Source: Pseudomonas umsongensis (GTDB lineage Bacteria > Pseudomonadota > Gammaproteobacteria > Pseudomonadales > Pseudomonadaceae). From it: a DNA stretch of 64,000 nt. A program made the translations under genes and the position numbers. Positions 46,000 through 55,508 of the stretch are shown here, one piece after another. The DNA lies in assembly GCF_002236105.1 (NCBI RefSeq), contig NZ_NIWU01000001.1, forward strand, positions 124,001-188,000, given 5' to 3'. The notes beneath the pieces are model-generated. The model made no database searches. It was not told where the DNA came from and saw nothing but the letters and a program-made list of their open reading frames with translations. Positions within the stretch are counted from its first letter, which is position 1. Every line of letters begins with the position of its first letter.

Positions 46000-46869
46000 T
46001 TACTCTTTAACATGCATGAACTCCTCCGCCCAACGGATGTATTCCTCTGGCTGGGTGTAGGTATGCGTCAGTTCGGTAGCGCTGAGATCTGCCGCCTGGG
46101 TAAATATCTGGCGCTGTTCGCGCAGGCTGTCGTACGTCGCCTTGATGGCGGCGAAGTAGGCGCCGTGGCCGTCGATGACGACTCGCACGCCCAGTTCGGC
46201 GAGGCGTTTGTCGTCACGCAACAACGGATTGCCGTAGGTCACCAGCATCAGGGGCACGCTCAGGTGTTCGGCGATCTGCTCCAGGTGGTCGAAATCCTTT
46301 ACCCCCACCATGCAGATGCCGTCCGCGCCGGCGGCTTGGTATTGCTTGGTGCGGCTGATGATTTCCTGGACCGGCAGGATGCCTGCATGGGTGCGGGCGA
46401 TGATTGCCATTTCCGAGTCGCACCGGGCTTCCAGTGCCGCGCGAATCTTGCCGACTCCTTCGGCGACCGTGATCAGGTCCGTGGATTTTCGACCAAATTG
46501 TGCTGGCAGCAAGGTGTCTTCGATGGTCAGCGCGGCCACGCCGGCACGTTCCAGCTCAACGATGGTGCGCATGACATTGAGCGCGTTGCCGTAACCGTGG
46601 TCGGCGTCGGCAATCACCGGCAATTGGGCGACGCGGCCGATACGGGTGGCCTGTTCGGCGAATTCGCTGAGGGTGATCAACGCAAAGTCCGGGGCGCCCA
46701 GGACCTGCAAAGACGCGACCGACCCGCCAAGGATCCCCACCTCGAAACCGAGGTCAGCAGCGATGCGTGCCGACATCGGGTCGAAGACCGACGCGGTGTG
46801 ATAGCAAGTGTTGGAGGCGAACAGTTGGCGAAAATTGCGGCGCAAATCTTGATGAGAAAGCCTGGACAT
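46000..46869 (-). CDS. Oxaloacetate decarboxylase-like enzyme (isocitrate lyase/PEP mutase superfamily)
   Basis: A 289-residue cytosolic enzyme with the TIM-barrel signatures of the superfamily: [44 protein letters not shown] (Mg-binding Asp pair), [10 protein letters not shown] and IARTHAG. Length and sequence style match the P. aeruginosa PA4872 type, which decarboxylates oxaloacetate to pyruvate. Methylisocitrate lyase is less likely because the KKCGH-type catalytic loop is absent. GGTGGAA lies before the ATG. It is convergent to the diguanylate cyclase. Confidence 0.87.
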   Translation of the reverse strand: MSRLSHQDLRRNFRQLFASNTCYHTASVFDPMSARIAADLGFEVGILGGSVASLQVLGAPDFALITLSEFAEQATRIGRVAQLPVIADADHGYGNALNVMRTIVELERAGVAALTIEDTLLPAQFGRKSTDLITVAEGVGKIRAALEARCDSEMAIIARTHAGILPVQEIISRTKQYQAAGADGICMVGVKDFDHLEQIAEHLSVPLMLVTYGNPLLRDDKRLAELGVRVVIDGHGAYFAAIKATYDSLREQRQIFTQAADLSATELTHTYTQPEEYIRWAEEFMHVKE

Positions 46870-47070
46870 ATGAGTTCCACCAATGGAAATGGAAAGGCTT
46901 GAGCAAAAGTGTCAACACCGAAGAAGTGGAAGGCTATCACGTGGGCCGGTCTGAAATGATGACGAATTTGCAGGTTTTCCGGCCAAGACGATCTGTCTTA
47001 CGGCACAATTGTGCAATGACTGACGGCCAGGCACTGATTTTCCTATTTATCCCATAGAGTGATTTTTTTC

Positions 47071-47643
47071 GTGCAGGCAACCCGTTTGACCTTGATCTGC
47101 CACGCTCGAACCCAGGCACAGAAACTGGCGCGCTTTCCTTTGGACGAACCCCTGGAGATGGATTGGCAATCGGCGCGTGGCTCTCGGGGCGCTCGATTCT
47201 CGCAGGCATCGCGCCTGCTGTGTGCTCCAGAGTTACGTACACGACAGACCGCCGAGCTGTTCGGTACGCCCGTGGAAATCGTCGACGCCCTGCGCGATTG
47301 CGACTTTGGTCATTGGCGCGGCATGCGAATCAGCGACCTGCAAAAAAACCAGGACGAACGACTTCAGGCCTGGCTTGCCGACCCACGTTCGGCACCCCAC
47401 GGTGGCGAGTCGGTGGCGCAAGTCGGCAAACGCGTCGCCACCTGGTTGAAAACCCTGGAAGCGCAGCCCGGCCATGTACTTGCCGTGACCCATCCATTCG
47501 TCATGCGTGCCGCATTGATGCACGTGCTGCAGGGTTCAGCCTTCAACCTGATCGATGTCGAGCCGCTGTCGACGATAGACCTGCAGTTCCATGGTTGCTG
47601 GCGGCTCCGGCTGTCGTGCAACGATAACGAGAGAATGCCTTGA
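47071..47643 (+). CDS. Histidine phosphatase-superfamily protein with altered RHG motif
   Basis: A 190-residue protein of the phosphoglycerate mutase-like fold. The usual RHG at the N-terminus reads CHART (LTLICHART); the second-His region (AVTHPFVMRAALMHVL), the conserved Arg (CAPELRTRQTAE) and the acidic residue (CDFGHWRGM) are present. So the catalytic His is retained while the first Arg is Cys. The gene overlaps cobF by one base (TGATG) and probably belongs with cobalamin metabolism, as CobC-like phosphatases do. The start is uncertain: GTG at 47071 is preferred, and GTG at 47059 is possible. Confidence 0.78.
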   Translation: MQATRLTLICHARTQAQKLARFPLDEPLEMDWQSARGSRGARFSQASRLLCAPELRTRQTAELFGTPVEIVDALRDCDFGHWRGMRISDLQKNQDERLQAWLADPRSAPHGGESVAQVGKRVATWLKTLEAQPGHVLAVTHPFVMRAALMHVLQGSAFNLIDVEPLSTIDLQFHGCWRLRLSCNDNERMP

Positions 47644-48398
47644 TGAAAAAACTGCTGGTCATCGGCATCGGCGCCGGCAACCCTGACTACATCACCCTGC
47701 AGGCCGTGAAGGCGCTGAATCGGGTGGATGTTTTTTTTATCATGGACAAGGGCCAGAGCAAGGATAAGCTGATCGACCTGCGCCGCGAGCTGTGCGAGCG
47801 CCATATCACCGATCCGCACTACCGTTTTGTCGAAGCCTCGAGCCCGGAGCGCGAGCGTGGCGACGTCGACTACAGAACCAGCGTCGATGCGCTGAACCTG
47901 GCCAAGCAGCGAACCTTCGAGCGGCTGATCAATGAAGAACTGGCCGATGACCAGTGCGGCGGTTTTCTGGTGTGGGGCGACCCGGCGTTGTACGACAGCA
48001 CCATTCGCATCCTGCAGGCGATCCTGGTTTCAGGCACCTGTGCCTTCGAGTTCGAGGTAATTCCCGGCATCACCAGCGTCCAGGCGCTGGCCGCGCAGCA
48101 CAAGGTGGCGCTTAATCAAATAGGCCGCTCGGTTGAAATTACCACCGGCCGGCGCTTGGCCGCGGGGCAGGTGAGTGATGCCGACAGTCTGGTGGTGATG
48201 CTCGACGCCCAGGATGCTTATCAGCATGTTGAGGATCGGCAGACAGAGATTTACTGGGGCGCCTACCTCGGGACGCCGGATGAAATCCTCATCAGCGGCA
48301 AGCTCGAGGAGGTAGCGCAGCAGATCGAGCGGGTGCGCAAGGCGGCCCGGCAGGCCAATGGCTGGATCATGGACACCTATCTATTGCGCAAGCCCTGA
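47643..48398 (+). CDS. cobF: Precorrin-6A synthase (deacetylating) CobF
   Basis: A 251-residue methyltransferase of the tetrapyrrole methylase fold. It starts KKLLVIGIGAGNPDYITLQAVKALN and contains FLVWGDPALYDSTIRIL, the typical WGDP segment, and IPGITSVQALAAQHK. CobF methylates C-1 of precorrin-5 and releases acetate in aerobic cobalamin synthesis. It is translationally coupled to the phosphatase gene. No other cob genes are in the window, so this is an isolated pathway gene here. The ATG at 47643 follows a TTG at 47640 that could also initiate. Confidence 0.93.
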   Translation: MKKLLVIGIGAGNPDYITLQAVKALNRVDVFFIMDKGQSKDKLIDLRRELCERHITDPHYRFVEASSPERERGDVDYRTSVDALNLAKQRTFERLINEELADDQCGGFLVWGDPALYDSTIRILQAILVSGTCAFEFEVIPGITSVQALAAQHKVALNQIGRSVEITTGRRLAAGQVSDADSLVVMLDAQDAYQHVEDRQTEIYWGAYLGTPDEILISGKLEEVAQQIERVRKAARQANGWIMDTYLLRKP

Positions 48399-48406
48399 AG
48401 CACCCC

Positions 48407-49381
48407 TCAGGAGATGCGCTTGTCCGTTTGCCCAAACCGTTCCCGGTACACTGACGGCGGCAGGCCGACCACATTGCGAAATGCCACGCGAAAGCTTTCC
48501 ACTGAACGATAACCACACAGCTGGGCGATTTGCTCGGTGTGCTGGTCGGTGCTTTCCAGCAATTCCCGGGCACGCCCCAGGCGCTCATGTTGCAACCAGG
48601 TCTTGGGCGACTGACCGCTGGCTTCGGTGAAACGGCGCAGGAACGTGCGCTCGCTCATGGCGGCTTCGCTGGCCAGGTCGCGAACCTCCAGCGGTTCGTG
48701 CAAACGCTCGCGTGCCCACTGCATGACGCGCGAAAGATCGCTGCGCGGCGTAGGACTGACCGGTGTCGGAATGAACTGTGCCTGGCCCCCGGTGCGTTGC
48801 GGTGACATCACCAGGCGCCGCGCCACCGAGTTGGCGACCTGGGTACCGAAGTCCCGCGCCACCAGATGCAGGCAGGCGTCGATACCGGCTGCGCTGCCGG
48901 CCGAGGTGATCAATTGACCCGAGTCGACATAGAGCACGCCTGGGTCCACCAGGATATTCGGGAAGCGTTCGGAAAGCTCCGCGGTGTAGCGCCAGTGAGT
49001 GGTGGCTCCGCGACCGTCGAGCAAGCCGGTAGCGGCCAGTACGAACACCCCCGAGCAGATCGACAGTAACCGCGCGCCCCGCGCATGGGCCTGGCGCAGG
49101 GCCATCAGCAATGCCTCAGGCACGGCTGCATGACGATCGCGCCAGCCGGGAATGATCACGGTCCGGGCTTGTTCCAGCAGCTCCAGGCCGCCATCGGCCA
49201 GTACTCGGATGCCGCCCATGGCGCGCATCGGGCCTTGATCGACGGCCGCGATCTGATGGCTGTACCAAGGGAAATCGAACTCTGGCCGCGCCAGCCCGAA
49301 GATCTCCACGGCGATGCCGAATTCGAAGGTACATAGGCCGTCGTAGGCCAGGATCGCGACCAACCCTGGGGAAGCATGCAT
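48407..49381 (-). CDS. ftrA: GlxA-family AraC-type regulator FtrA
   Basis: A 324-residue regulator with GATase1-like sensor domain (LVAILAYDGLCTFEFGIAVEIFGL, SICSGVFVLAATGLLDGRGATTHW) and C-terminal AraC domain (LEVRDLASEAAMSERTFLRRFTEASGQSPKTWL, then IAQLCGYRSVESFRVAFRNVVG). The opening sequence and the divergent rhodanese gene match the FtrA-rhodanese pair common in Pseudomonas. It probably controls the rhodanese gene, whose start lies 100 bases away on the other strand. The effector is unknown. Confidence 0.88.
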   Translation of the reverse strand: MHASPGLVAILAYDGLCTFEFGIAVEIFGLARPEFDFPWYSHQIAAVDQGPMRAMGGIRVLADGGLELLEQARTVIIPGWRDRHAAVPEALLMALRQAHARGARLLSICSGVFVLAATGLLDGRGATTHWRYTAELSERFPNILVDPGVLYVDSGQLITSAGSAAGIDACLHLVARDFGTQVANSVARRLVMSPQRTGGQAQFIPTPVSPTPRSDLSRVMQWARERLHEPLEVRDLASEAAMSERTFLRRFTEASGQSPKTWLQHERLGRARELLESTDQHTEQIAQLCGYRSVESFRVAFRNVVGLPPSVYRERFGQTDKRIS

Positions 49382-49482
49382 TTGGCGGAAAATTCCCGGT
49401 GAGTGTCTTGTGCGCCACTTTAGCCCCTGGCGCCGCGTAGATAAAGTCTGTTCACACCCACTGACCTTCCGGAGCCCTGCCC

Positions 49483-49902
49483 ATGACCAGCCTCGTGCGC
49501 GAAATACCAGCCGCCCCTTCAGCCATTGCCTTGATGCATTTCAGCAACCGCCTGACATTCGAAACCGACTGTTCCGACGTCTACGCCAGCCAACAGGCCG
49601 GTGAAGTCGATTTTGTCCTGGTGGATGTGCGGGGGCCGCTGGCGTTCGACCGGGGGCATGTACCTGGCGCGATCAACATTCCCGGGCGACTGCTCACCGC
49701 CGATGGTTTGCGTGACTACCCGAAAACCAGCCTGTTCGTGGTCTATTGCGCCGGCCCCCACTGCAACGGTGCGAACAAGGCAGCGGTGAAACTGGCGGCG
49801 CTGGGTTACCCGGTCAAGGAAATGATCGGCGGCGTGACCGGGTGGCTGGACGAAGGGTTCGCGTTGAGTGCGGCGAGTGCCGCTGTCGGCTGTGCGTGCT
49901 GA
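49483..49902 (+). CDS. Rhodanese-like sulfurtransferase
   Basis: A 139-residue single-domain protein. The active-site Cys is in VVYCAGPHCNGANKAA, preceded by VDFVLVDVRGPLAFDRGHVPGAINIPGR, the CH2A-type motif. Rhodaneses transfer sulfane sulfur through a Cys persulfide. The loop CAGPHC has two Cys four residues apart, so a redox or metal role is also possible. The tail ends in two more Cys (GCAC). It is divergent from ftrA. GGAG lies eight bases upstream of the start. Confidence 0.9.
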   Translation: MTSLVREIPAAPSAIALMHFSNRLTFETDCSDVYASQQAGEVDFVLVDVRGPLAFDRGHVPGAINIPGRLLTADGLRDYPKTSLFVVYCAGPHCNGANKAAVKLAALGYPVKEMIGGVTGWLDEGFALSAASAAVGCAC

Positions 49903-49906
49903 CCCC

Positions 49907-50007
49907 CTGTAGGAGCGAGCATGCTCGCGATGCACCTGAGAACGCCGCGGGGTGTCAGGTACCCCGCGTCATCGTTGACGACCATCGCGAGCATGCTCGC
50001 TCCTACG
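49907..50007. repeat. Inverted REP pair
   Basis: TGTAGGAGCGAGCATGCTCG and its inverse CGAGCATGCTCGCTCCTACG enclose about 55 bases that include GCCGCGGGGTGTCAGGTACC. A half REP (TTTGTAGGAGCGAGG) occurs at about 50052. The rest of 50008-50265 holds no gene, only the upstream region of the binding-protein gene. Confidence 0.88.
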
Positions 50008-50265
50008 TGTCGGTGGCGACCACGGATCGACGTCTCGGCAAACCTCGTCCTTTGTAGGAGCGAGGTGGTTTTCTATCGGACGTTGCACCGCTTTAGCGCA
50101 TGCTGGATTCGCTTGCGCGTCGCTGACCACTTTCCGTAAATATTTGTCGCCTCCAAATAATTTACCCTGTGAAGGCCGCTCTAGACTGCCGGCCACTTCG
50201 GTTTCCCGGCCACAAGCTACCGACCGAAAGCTATCAATAAAAGTCTCCGCACACAGGAGTTATAA

Positions 50266-51045
50266 ATGAAAAAGCTAGTGATGTTCGGTGCCCTGGCACT
50301 GTCGATGTTGTCCCTGACCGTCGTGGCCGCGGATACCAAGCCCATCCGCATCGGTATCGAGGCCGGTTACCCGCCGTTCTCGATGAAAACCCCTGACGGC
50401 AAACTCACCGGTTTCGACGTGGACATCGGCGACGCACTGTGCGAGCAGATGAACGTCAAGTGCACTTGGGTCGAGCAAGAGTTCGACGGCCTGATTCCTG
50501 CGCTGAAGGTCAAGAAAATCGACGCCATCCTCTCGTCCATGACCATCACCGACGATCGCAAGAAAAACGTCGACTTCACCATCAAGTACTACCACACCCC
50601 GGCGCGTTTCGTGATGAAGGAAGGTTCCGACGTCAAAGATCCGTTGACCGAGCTCAAGGGCAAGAAAGTCGGTGTCCTGCGTGCCAGTACCCATGACCGT
50701 TTTGCCACCGAAGTGCTGCAACCGGCAGGGATTATCCTGGTGCGCTACGGTTCCCAGCAGGAAGCGAACCTGGACATGGTGTCCGGTCGCGTCGACGCAC
50801 TGCTGGCCGATTCGGTCAACCTCGACGACGGTTTCCTGAAGACCGACGCCGGTAAAGGTTTCGCTTTCGTGGGGCCTGAGTACAACGACCCGAAATACTT
50901 CGGCGGTGGCGCCGGGATTGCCGTGCGCAAGGGCGATACCGCCTTGGCCGAGCAGTTCAACAAAGCCATTACCGAGATCCGCGCCAACGGCAAGTACAAG
51001 CAAGTTCAGGACAAGTACTTCAAGTTTGACGTTTACGGCGAGTAA
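50266..51045 (+). CDS. ABC transporter amino-acid-binding protein (Lys/Arg/Orn type)
   Basis: A 259-residue periplasmic protein with signal peptide [23 protein letters not shown]. The SBP family 3 fold is clear from [64 protein letters not shown] and [11 protein letters not shown]. It resembles ArgT/HisJ/AotJ proteins for basic amino acids. No permease or ATPase gene follows, so it must use a transporter encoded elsewhere. GGAG precedes the ATG and a strong terminator follows. Confidence 0.88.
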   Translation: MKKLVMFGALALSMLSLTVVAADTKPIRIGIEAGYPPFSMKTPDGKLTGFDVDIGDALCEQMNVKCTWVEQEFDGLIPALKVKKIDAILSSMTITDDRKKNVDFTIKYYHTPARFVMKEGSDVKDPLTELKGKKVGVLRASTHDRFATEVLQPAGIILVRYGSQQEANLDMVSGRVDALLADSVNLDDGFLKTDAGKGFAFVGPEYNDPKYFGGGAGIAVRKGDTALAEQFNKAITEIRANGKYKQVQDKYFKFDVYGE

Positions 51046-51057
51046 TCGAGCCGTTCA

Positions 51058-51093
51058 AAAAAATGGCCCCGTTGACGCGGTGGCCATTTTTTT
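51058..51093 (+). terminator. Rho-independent terminator after the binding-protein gene
   Basis: AAAAATGGCC and GGCCATTTTTTT form a stem with a GC-rich loop, 12 bases after the stop, with a run of seven T. This confirms that the binding-protein gene is monocistronic. Confidence 0.9.
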
Positions 51094-51128
51094 ATGCTCA
51101 TGATTTATCCTCCCTATCACATTGCTCA

Positions 51129-51216
51129 CTGTAGGAGCTGCCGCAGGCTGCGATCTTTTGATCTTGCTTTTAAAAAATCAAAATCAAAAGATCGCAGCCC
51201 GCGGCAGCTCCTACAG
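51129..51216. repeat. Long inverted repeat of REP type (GATCGCAGCC family)
   Basis: CTGTAGGAGCTGCCGC with GGCTGCGATCTTTTGAT is inverted as ATCAAAAGATCGCAGCC with GCGGCAGCTCCTACAG around a short AT-rich loop. It is a different REP subtype from the GAGCATGCTC type and lies 18 bases before the next start codon. Confidence 0.88.
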
Positions 51217-51233
51217 AAAATCGGAGTCTTCCC

Positions 51234-52346
51234 ATGCAACGCATCGACCATTCACTGCCCTGGAGCCACCTGGGGACCGAGCGCACCCTCAGCGTGTTTC
51301 GATATGGCGCAGGCACCCGCAAAGTCTATATCCAGGCCAGCCTGCACGCTGATGAACTGCCAGGCATGCGCACGGCCTGGGAGCTCAAGCAGCGCCTGGC
51401 GGAACTGGAAAGCCAGGGTCAACTGCAAGGCCTGATCGAACTGGTGCCGGTGGCCAACCCCATCGGTCTCGATCAGCACCTGCAAGGCAGCCACATGGGT
51501 CGCTTCGAACTGGGCAGCGGCAAGAACTTCAACCGCTCGTTCGTCGAACTCAGCGCACCGGTAGCGCAGCGGGTGGGTGATCGTCTGGGCAGCGATGCCG
51601 AGGCTAACATCGCCTTGATTCGCCAGGCCATGGGCCAGGTACTCGACGACCTGCCGGCCCCGGCGTCGCAACTCGAAGCAATGCACCGCCTGTTGCTGCG
51701 CCACGCCTGCGACGCCGACATCACCCTCGATCTGCATTGCGACTTCGACGCGGCAATCCACCTCTACGCCTTGCCGCAACACTGGCCGCAGTGGCAATCG
51801 CTGGCGGCGCGCCTGAAAGCCGGGGTGGCGTTGCTGTGCGAAGATTCCGGCGGCAGTTCCTTCGACGAATCCTGCTCTTCGCCCTGGTTACGCCTGGCCA
51901 GGGCTTTCCCCGAAGCCGCCATCCCACCGGCCAACCTGGCAACCACGCTGGAGCTTGGCAGCATGGGCGATACCCGGGTCGATCAGGCCCGGGCCAATTG
52001 CGAGGCGATCCTGGGCTTTCTCGCCGAGCAGGGTTTCATCAAGGGCACCTGGCCCGTGGCACCGAGCGAGTGCTGTGAGGGCATGCCGTTTGAAGGCACT
52101 CAATACCTGTTCGCACCGCATCACGGCGTGGTCAGCTTCCTGCGCGATGCCGGTGAATGGGTGGAGCAGGGCGATGCACTGTTTGAAGTGGTCGACCCGC
52201 TGAACGACAAGCTCACTACCGTGCGCGCGGGCACCAGTGGCGTGTTGTTCGCGATCGATCGTGGTCGCTATACGCAACCGGGCACCTGGCAGGCGAAAGT
52301 GGCGGGGCGCAAGCCGATTCGCGTTGGGAAGTTGATTAACGATTGA
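51234..52346 (+). CDS. Succinylglutamate desuccinylase/aspartoacylase family (M14-like) protein
   Basis: A 370-residue zinc hydrolase. The zinc motif HADE (in IQASLHADELPGMRTAW) and a distal His in ITLDLHCDFDAAIHLY fit the AstE/ASPA family. It would cleave an N-acyl amino acid. A C-terminal beta part (GVVSFLRDAGEWVEQGDALFEVVDPL) resembles a lipoyl-like barrel found in some members. It follows the basic amino-acid-binding protein gene, which supports a role in arginine/lysine-derived acyl compounds, but substrate is unproven. GGAG lies before the ATG. Confidence 0.87.
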   Translation: MQRIDHSLPWSHLGTERTLSVFRYGAGTRKVYIQASLHADELPGMRTAWELKQRLAELESQGQLQGLIELVPVANPIGLDQHLQGSHMGRFELGSGKNFNRSFVELSAPVAQRVGDRLGSDAEANIALIRQAMGQVLDDLPAPASQLEAMHRLLLRHACDADITLDLHCDFDAAIHLYALPQHWPQWQSLAARLKAGVALLCEDSGGSSFDESCSSPWLRLARAFPEAAIPPANLATTLELGSMGDTRVDQARANCEAILGFLAEQGFIKGTWPVAPSECCEGMPFEGTQYLFAPHHGVVSFLRDAGEWVEQGDALFEVVDPLNDKLTTVRAGTSGVLFAIDRGRYTQPGTWQAKVAGRKPIRVGKLIND

Positions 52347-52507
52347 GGGGAGATTCATTGCACGCCTCGTGATCGGTGGATGCACGGGTGAGAGGGGATG
52401 AGCCCGGTTCTGGTGCAGTCGATTCGGCAATCGTGCCACTGTTGGGAGTCGCTCCAACGAAGGTGCTAGGCTCTGTCCTGAATCCTGCGCACGGTGAAGG
52501 AAGGTTT

Positions 52508-53224
52508 ATGCTGAAGTTTCTCGCTCTGTTCACGCTGCTGGCATCCGCCACTGTCCACGCTCAACCCCCCCTGCAAACCGATCTGCCGCTCAAGTACATG
52601 GAACAGGTCAACCGCGATTCCAGCGGGCAGCCGCTGGTGATTTTTCTCCACGGCTATGGCAGTAACGAGCAGGATCTGTTCGGCATCAAGGATGACTTAC
52701 CCAGCGAATACAACTACCTGTCGGTGCGGGCGCCGATGGTGATGCAAGAGGGAAGTTACCAGTGGTTTCGCAAGAAAGGCGAAGGTGCCTACAACGGCGA
52801 GACAGATGACCTGAAGTCCAGCGGCCAGTTGCTGCTGGAGTTCATCACACTGGCGACGAACAAATATCACACACAACCGCATAAGGTGTTCCTGGTGGGG
52901 TTCAGCCAGGGCGCGATCATGTCCTACGAAGTCGCCCTGCGGCGTCCCGAAGCGGTGGGCGGGATTGCCGCGTTGAGCGGGCGGATCCTGCCGGTGCTGC
53001 GGTCCGAGCTCAAACCGGATGAAAAGCGCGAGTCGCTGGCGATTTTCATCGGCCATGGCACGGCGGACCAGCGCCTTCCCTTGAGCGATGGCACCGAAGC
53101 CAACAGCCTGTTGCAAAGCGTATCACTGGAGCCCGAGTTCCACGCTTACCAGGGTGTCGGACACAGCATCAGTGCCGAAGAACTGCAGGACTTGAGCGCC
53201 TGGCTGCAGCGCCTCAACCCCTGA
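52508..53224 (+). CDS. Secreted alpha/beta hydrolase, carboxylesterase/phospholipase type
   Basis: A 238-residue protein with a signal peptide (MLKFLALFTLLASATVHAQ). The fold is that of small carboxylesterases: VIFLHGYGSNEQDLF (oxyanion region), nucleophile FLVGFSQGAIMSY, acid in IGHGTADQRLPL, and His in VGHSISAEE. Such enzymes hydrolyse short acyl esters or lysophospholipids. The start at 52508 follows GAAGGAAGG and begins the signal peptide. It is tail-to-tail with the next gene, only three bases apart. Confidence 0.88.
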   Translation: MLKFLALFTLLASATVHAQPPLQTDLPLKYMEQVNRDSSGQPLVIFLHGYGSNEQDLFGIKDDLPSEYNYLSVRAPMVMQEGSYQWFRKKGEGAYNGETDDLKSSGQLLLEFITLATNKYHTQPHKVFLVGFSQGAIMSYEVALRRPEAVGGIAALSGRILPVLRSELKPDEKRESLAIFIGHGTADQRLPLSDGTEANSLLQSVSLEPEFHAYQGVGHSISAEELQDLSAWLQRLNP

Positions 53225-53227
53225 GGC

Positions 53228-53800
53228 TTATTTGCCGCTGACGATCTGCTTTATCAGGGTTTCGTGGGCCGCCATGTCGCCGGGGCGGGAGATGACCTGA
53301 ATCACGGTCATGCGGTTGCCCGATGCCGCCATCAACGTGGTGTTGAGGGTCGTGCCGCCGCCCTGGGTGGCGGTGCTGTCGACCTGGCGCACGCCCAGTC
53401 CTGTTGCCTTCAGGGTCAGGCTTTTTTCGCTGAGTTTGTTGTAGTCCGGCAGGGCTTGGTGTTGCGCCGAGTCGAAATCGGCCGCGGTGCCGTCGAGAAA
53501 CTCGCCGTCGTTGTCCTTGACCTTGACCCCCTCGGGCAGGCTGTTTTGCGCAGCGATCACCACGGTCTTGGTGGTTTCATTGGCGTACATGGTGCCGCTT
53601 GCGCCCGTGGGGCTGGCTGGCAACGGGTTGGCGATGAAACCCTTGGGCAGGGTGAAGGTGAACTTGCCGTCGAGCATCGAGACCTTCTGCCCCTGCACCG
53701 TCTCTTTGGCGGGGGCCTTGGCCGCCTGCACAGTCAAAGCCCCCAGGCTGGCAGCTGCTGCCAGCAACAGGACAACGGCTTTTTTACTCAACAGTGACAT
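53228..53800 (-). CDS. Secreted protein, DcrB-like (PsbP/Mog1-type fold suspected)
   Basis: A 190-residue protein with signal peptide ending ALTVQAAK. The mature part (VSMLDGKFTFTLPKGFIANPLP, NETTKTVVIAAQNSLPEG, MTVIQVISRPGDMAAHETLIKQIV) looks like the DcrB/PsbP-like fold seen in small envelope proteins. The start at 53800 is chosen for the signal peptide; the frame is open 45 codons upstream. It has no obvious operon partner. The fold call is from pattern only. Confidence 0.75.
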   Translation of the reverse strand: MSLLSKKAVVLLLAAAASLGALTVQAAKAPAKETVQGQKVSMLDGKFTFTLPKGFIANPLPASPTGASGTMYANETTKTVVIAAQNSLPEGVKVKDNDGEFLDGTAADFDSAQHQALPDYNKLSEKSLTLKATGLGVRQVDSTATQGGGTTLNTTLMAASGNRMTVIQVISRPGDMAAHETLIKQIVSGK

Positions 53801-53955
53801 TCGAAAACTCCAGGGATGGTCGCGCGGTGGGGGCGCGATCATCCCATGGAGGTCGTGACGCATTCCAGTGCGGGCTAACGGACGGTCACTCACTCCAAAG
53901 AGCAGGCGCCCGCCGTGATCACTCATTTTCATCACCTTCGAATGTCGTGAACGTC

Positions 53956-54630
53956 TTACCGGGCCTGGTTCTGCGGGAACAGGTTACGGCGAGTTTCTTC
54001 GTCGAATTCGGCCTTTAACACCAGCTTCTCTTTCAGGCCCAGGGCTCGCTGGGCCGCCGGGCGGGCGCTGATTTCGTCAAACAGGCGCTTGACGTTGGGG
54101 TAGGCAGCCAAGCCGTTTTCGCCAAGGATGTACGGCGCATAGTTGGCCCAGCCCCAGAGTGCCATGTCGGCGATGCTGTAGCTGTCGCCAGCCAGGTACT
54201 GATGGTCGGCCAGACGCTGGTCGAGTGCGCGATAGTGGCGTTCGACTTCCTTGAGATAGCGATTTTTCGCGTAGGGCAGGTCCTCTGGGGCGTGATGCAG
54301 GAAGTGCACGGCCTGGCCGGAGAACGGCGACAGGCCGGTGGCAATGAACATCAACCACGACAGCAACTCGGCGTTGCCGGCAGCGCTGCTGGGCAGGAAA
54401 CGCTCATGCTTTTGCGCCAGGTGCAGCAGGATGGCCTGGGAGTCGAAAACCGTCGCTTCGCCATCGACCAGGGCCGGAACCTTGGCGTTCGGGTTGATCG
54501 CGAGGAAGGCTGGCAAGTGTTGCTCGCCCTTGAAGGTGTCGACGCCGATCAACTCATAGGGCGTTTGCAGTTCTTCGAGCAGCAGGGCGACTTTCATCGG
54601 GTTAGGCGAAGGATGGAAAAAGAATTTCAT
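53956..54630 (-). CDS. Glutathione S-transferase
   Basis: A 224-residue cytosolic enzyme. The N-terminal thioredoxin-like domain shows FFHPSPNPMKVALLLEELQTPYELIGVD and the glutathione-binding NPNAKVPALVDGEATVFDSQAILLHLA, with the cis-Pro and the DSQAI motif (SNAIL/TRAIL position). The C-terminal helical domain includes YLAGDSYSIADMALWGW with the N-capping box. It resembles the YfcG/YghU-like disulfide-reductase type. The start at 54630 gives the standard N-terminus; no ribosome site supports the longer frame. Confidence 0.92.
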   Translation of the reverse strand: MKFFFHPSPNPMKVALLLEELQTPYELIGVDTFKGEQHLPAFLAINPNAKVPALVDGEATVFDSQAILLHLAQKHERFLPSSAAGNAELLSWLMFIATGLSPFSGQAVHFLHHAPEDLPYAKNRYLKEVERHYRALDQRLADHQYLAGDSYSIADMALWGWANYAPYILGENGLAAYPNVKRLFDEISARPAAQRALGLKEKLVLKAEFDEETRRNLFPQNQAR

Positions 54631-54713
54631 GGTGTAGGCCTCAGTCGGGATTGGTTTGGAACTGAGGCTGATGGTGGAGCAAACCTGTTCGATTGACGTA
54701 CGAGGATGTTGCG

Positions 54714-55508
54714 CTACTCGTTCGAAATGGTTGAACGTGTTGCCTGGGGAGCGGGTTTCGCCAGCAACCGCCTGGTGACGCCGAGCATGGCTACCGAGAC
54801 GGCCACGCCAACACCAAAACCCATCATGCCCATGCTGGGCAAGGTCAGCGTCACGACCAGGCAAAAAGCGGAAAATGAATACATACCGGTGGCCGTTGCC
54901 CGCAGTAACGCGGCGGTAAACGCCGGGCCTCGGGTTTGCTGGGAGAACACCGCCATCACACTGCCCAGCACCGGGAACACGGCGAGCAGGCCGCTCCAGC
55001 GGTCGCCAACGGTACTCGCGAGCCAGGTGACAGCCAGGGTCAGCAAGGCGCCGGCAATCATGCGCAGCAGCAATTTATCGGACTTTGGCGCCGGTCCTGA
55101 AACGATTGGCTGCACGGCCGGGAATAAGTGCGGCGCGGCCAGCAGTGCAGTGGCGGCGGCAATCACCGAGAGGGGGAGTGACGGTGGGAGCAACGACAGG
55201 ACCACGGCAACCAAGGCCCATACCAGGAGCGAGATCGTCAATGCCAGCGGCCATTTTGCGCGTTGCGCGACCTGCGCATAGGTCACGCAGAAGGCAATCA
55301 TCGCGAACATCGCCGACAGTGCGGCCATGGCCGACTGGGCGGCGAATGCCTGGCCTTGCTCGATGGCAAGGAACAACAGGATAGGCCCGACCACCACCGG
55401 CAACCCCGACAACCAACCCGCCACGCTTGGCCCCCAGCGTTTGCCCGCCAGGGAGATCAGTAGCAGAAAGCCAGGAATGACCAGTAATTTGAGCATCAAC
55501 ACGCGCAC
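54714..55508 (-). CDS. Integral membrane protein, unknown function
   Basis: A 264-residue protein with about eight transmembrane segments, for example MLKLLVIPGFLLLISLAG, LPVVVGPILLFLAI, AMAALSAMFAMIAFCVTY and MYSFSAFCLVVTLTL. It contains the conserved-looking phrase WGPSVAGWLSGLPVVVGP near the N-terminus. There is no signature that lets me assign a substrate. It is a single gene upstream of the GST gene on the same strand. Confidence 0.8.
   Translation of the reverse strand: MRVLMLKLLVIPGFLLLISLAGKRWGPSVAGWLSGLPVVVGPILLFLAIEQGQAFAAQSAMAALSAMFAMIAFCVTYAQVAQRAKWPLALTISLLVWALVAVVLSLLPPSLPLSVIAAATALLAAPHLFPAVQPIVSGPAPKSDKLLLRMIAGALLTLAVTWLASTVGDRWSGLLAVFPVLGSVMAVFSQQTRGPAFTAALLRATATGMYSFSAFCLVVTLTLPSMGMMGFGVGVAVSVAMLGVTRRLLAKPAPQATRSTISNE

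Noticed and set aside
50266-52346. Binding protein and AstE-like gene as one operon
   Set aside because: A strong terminator and a long REP hairpin separate them, so co-transcription is unlikely.
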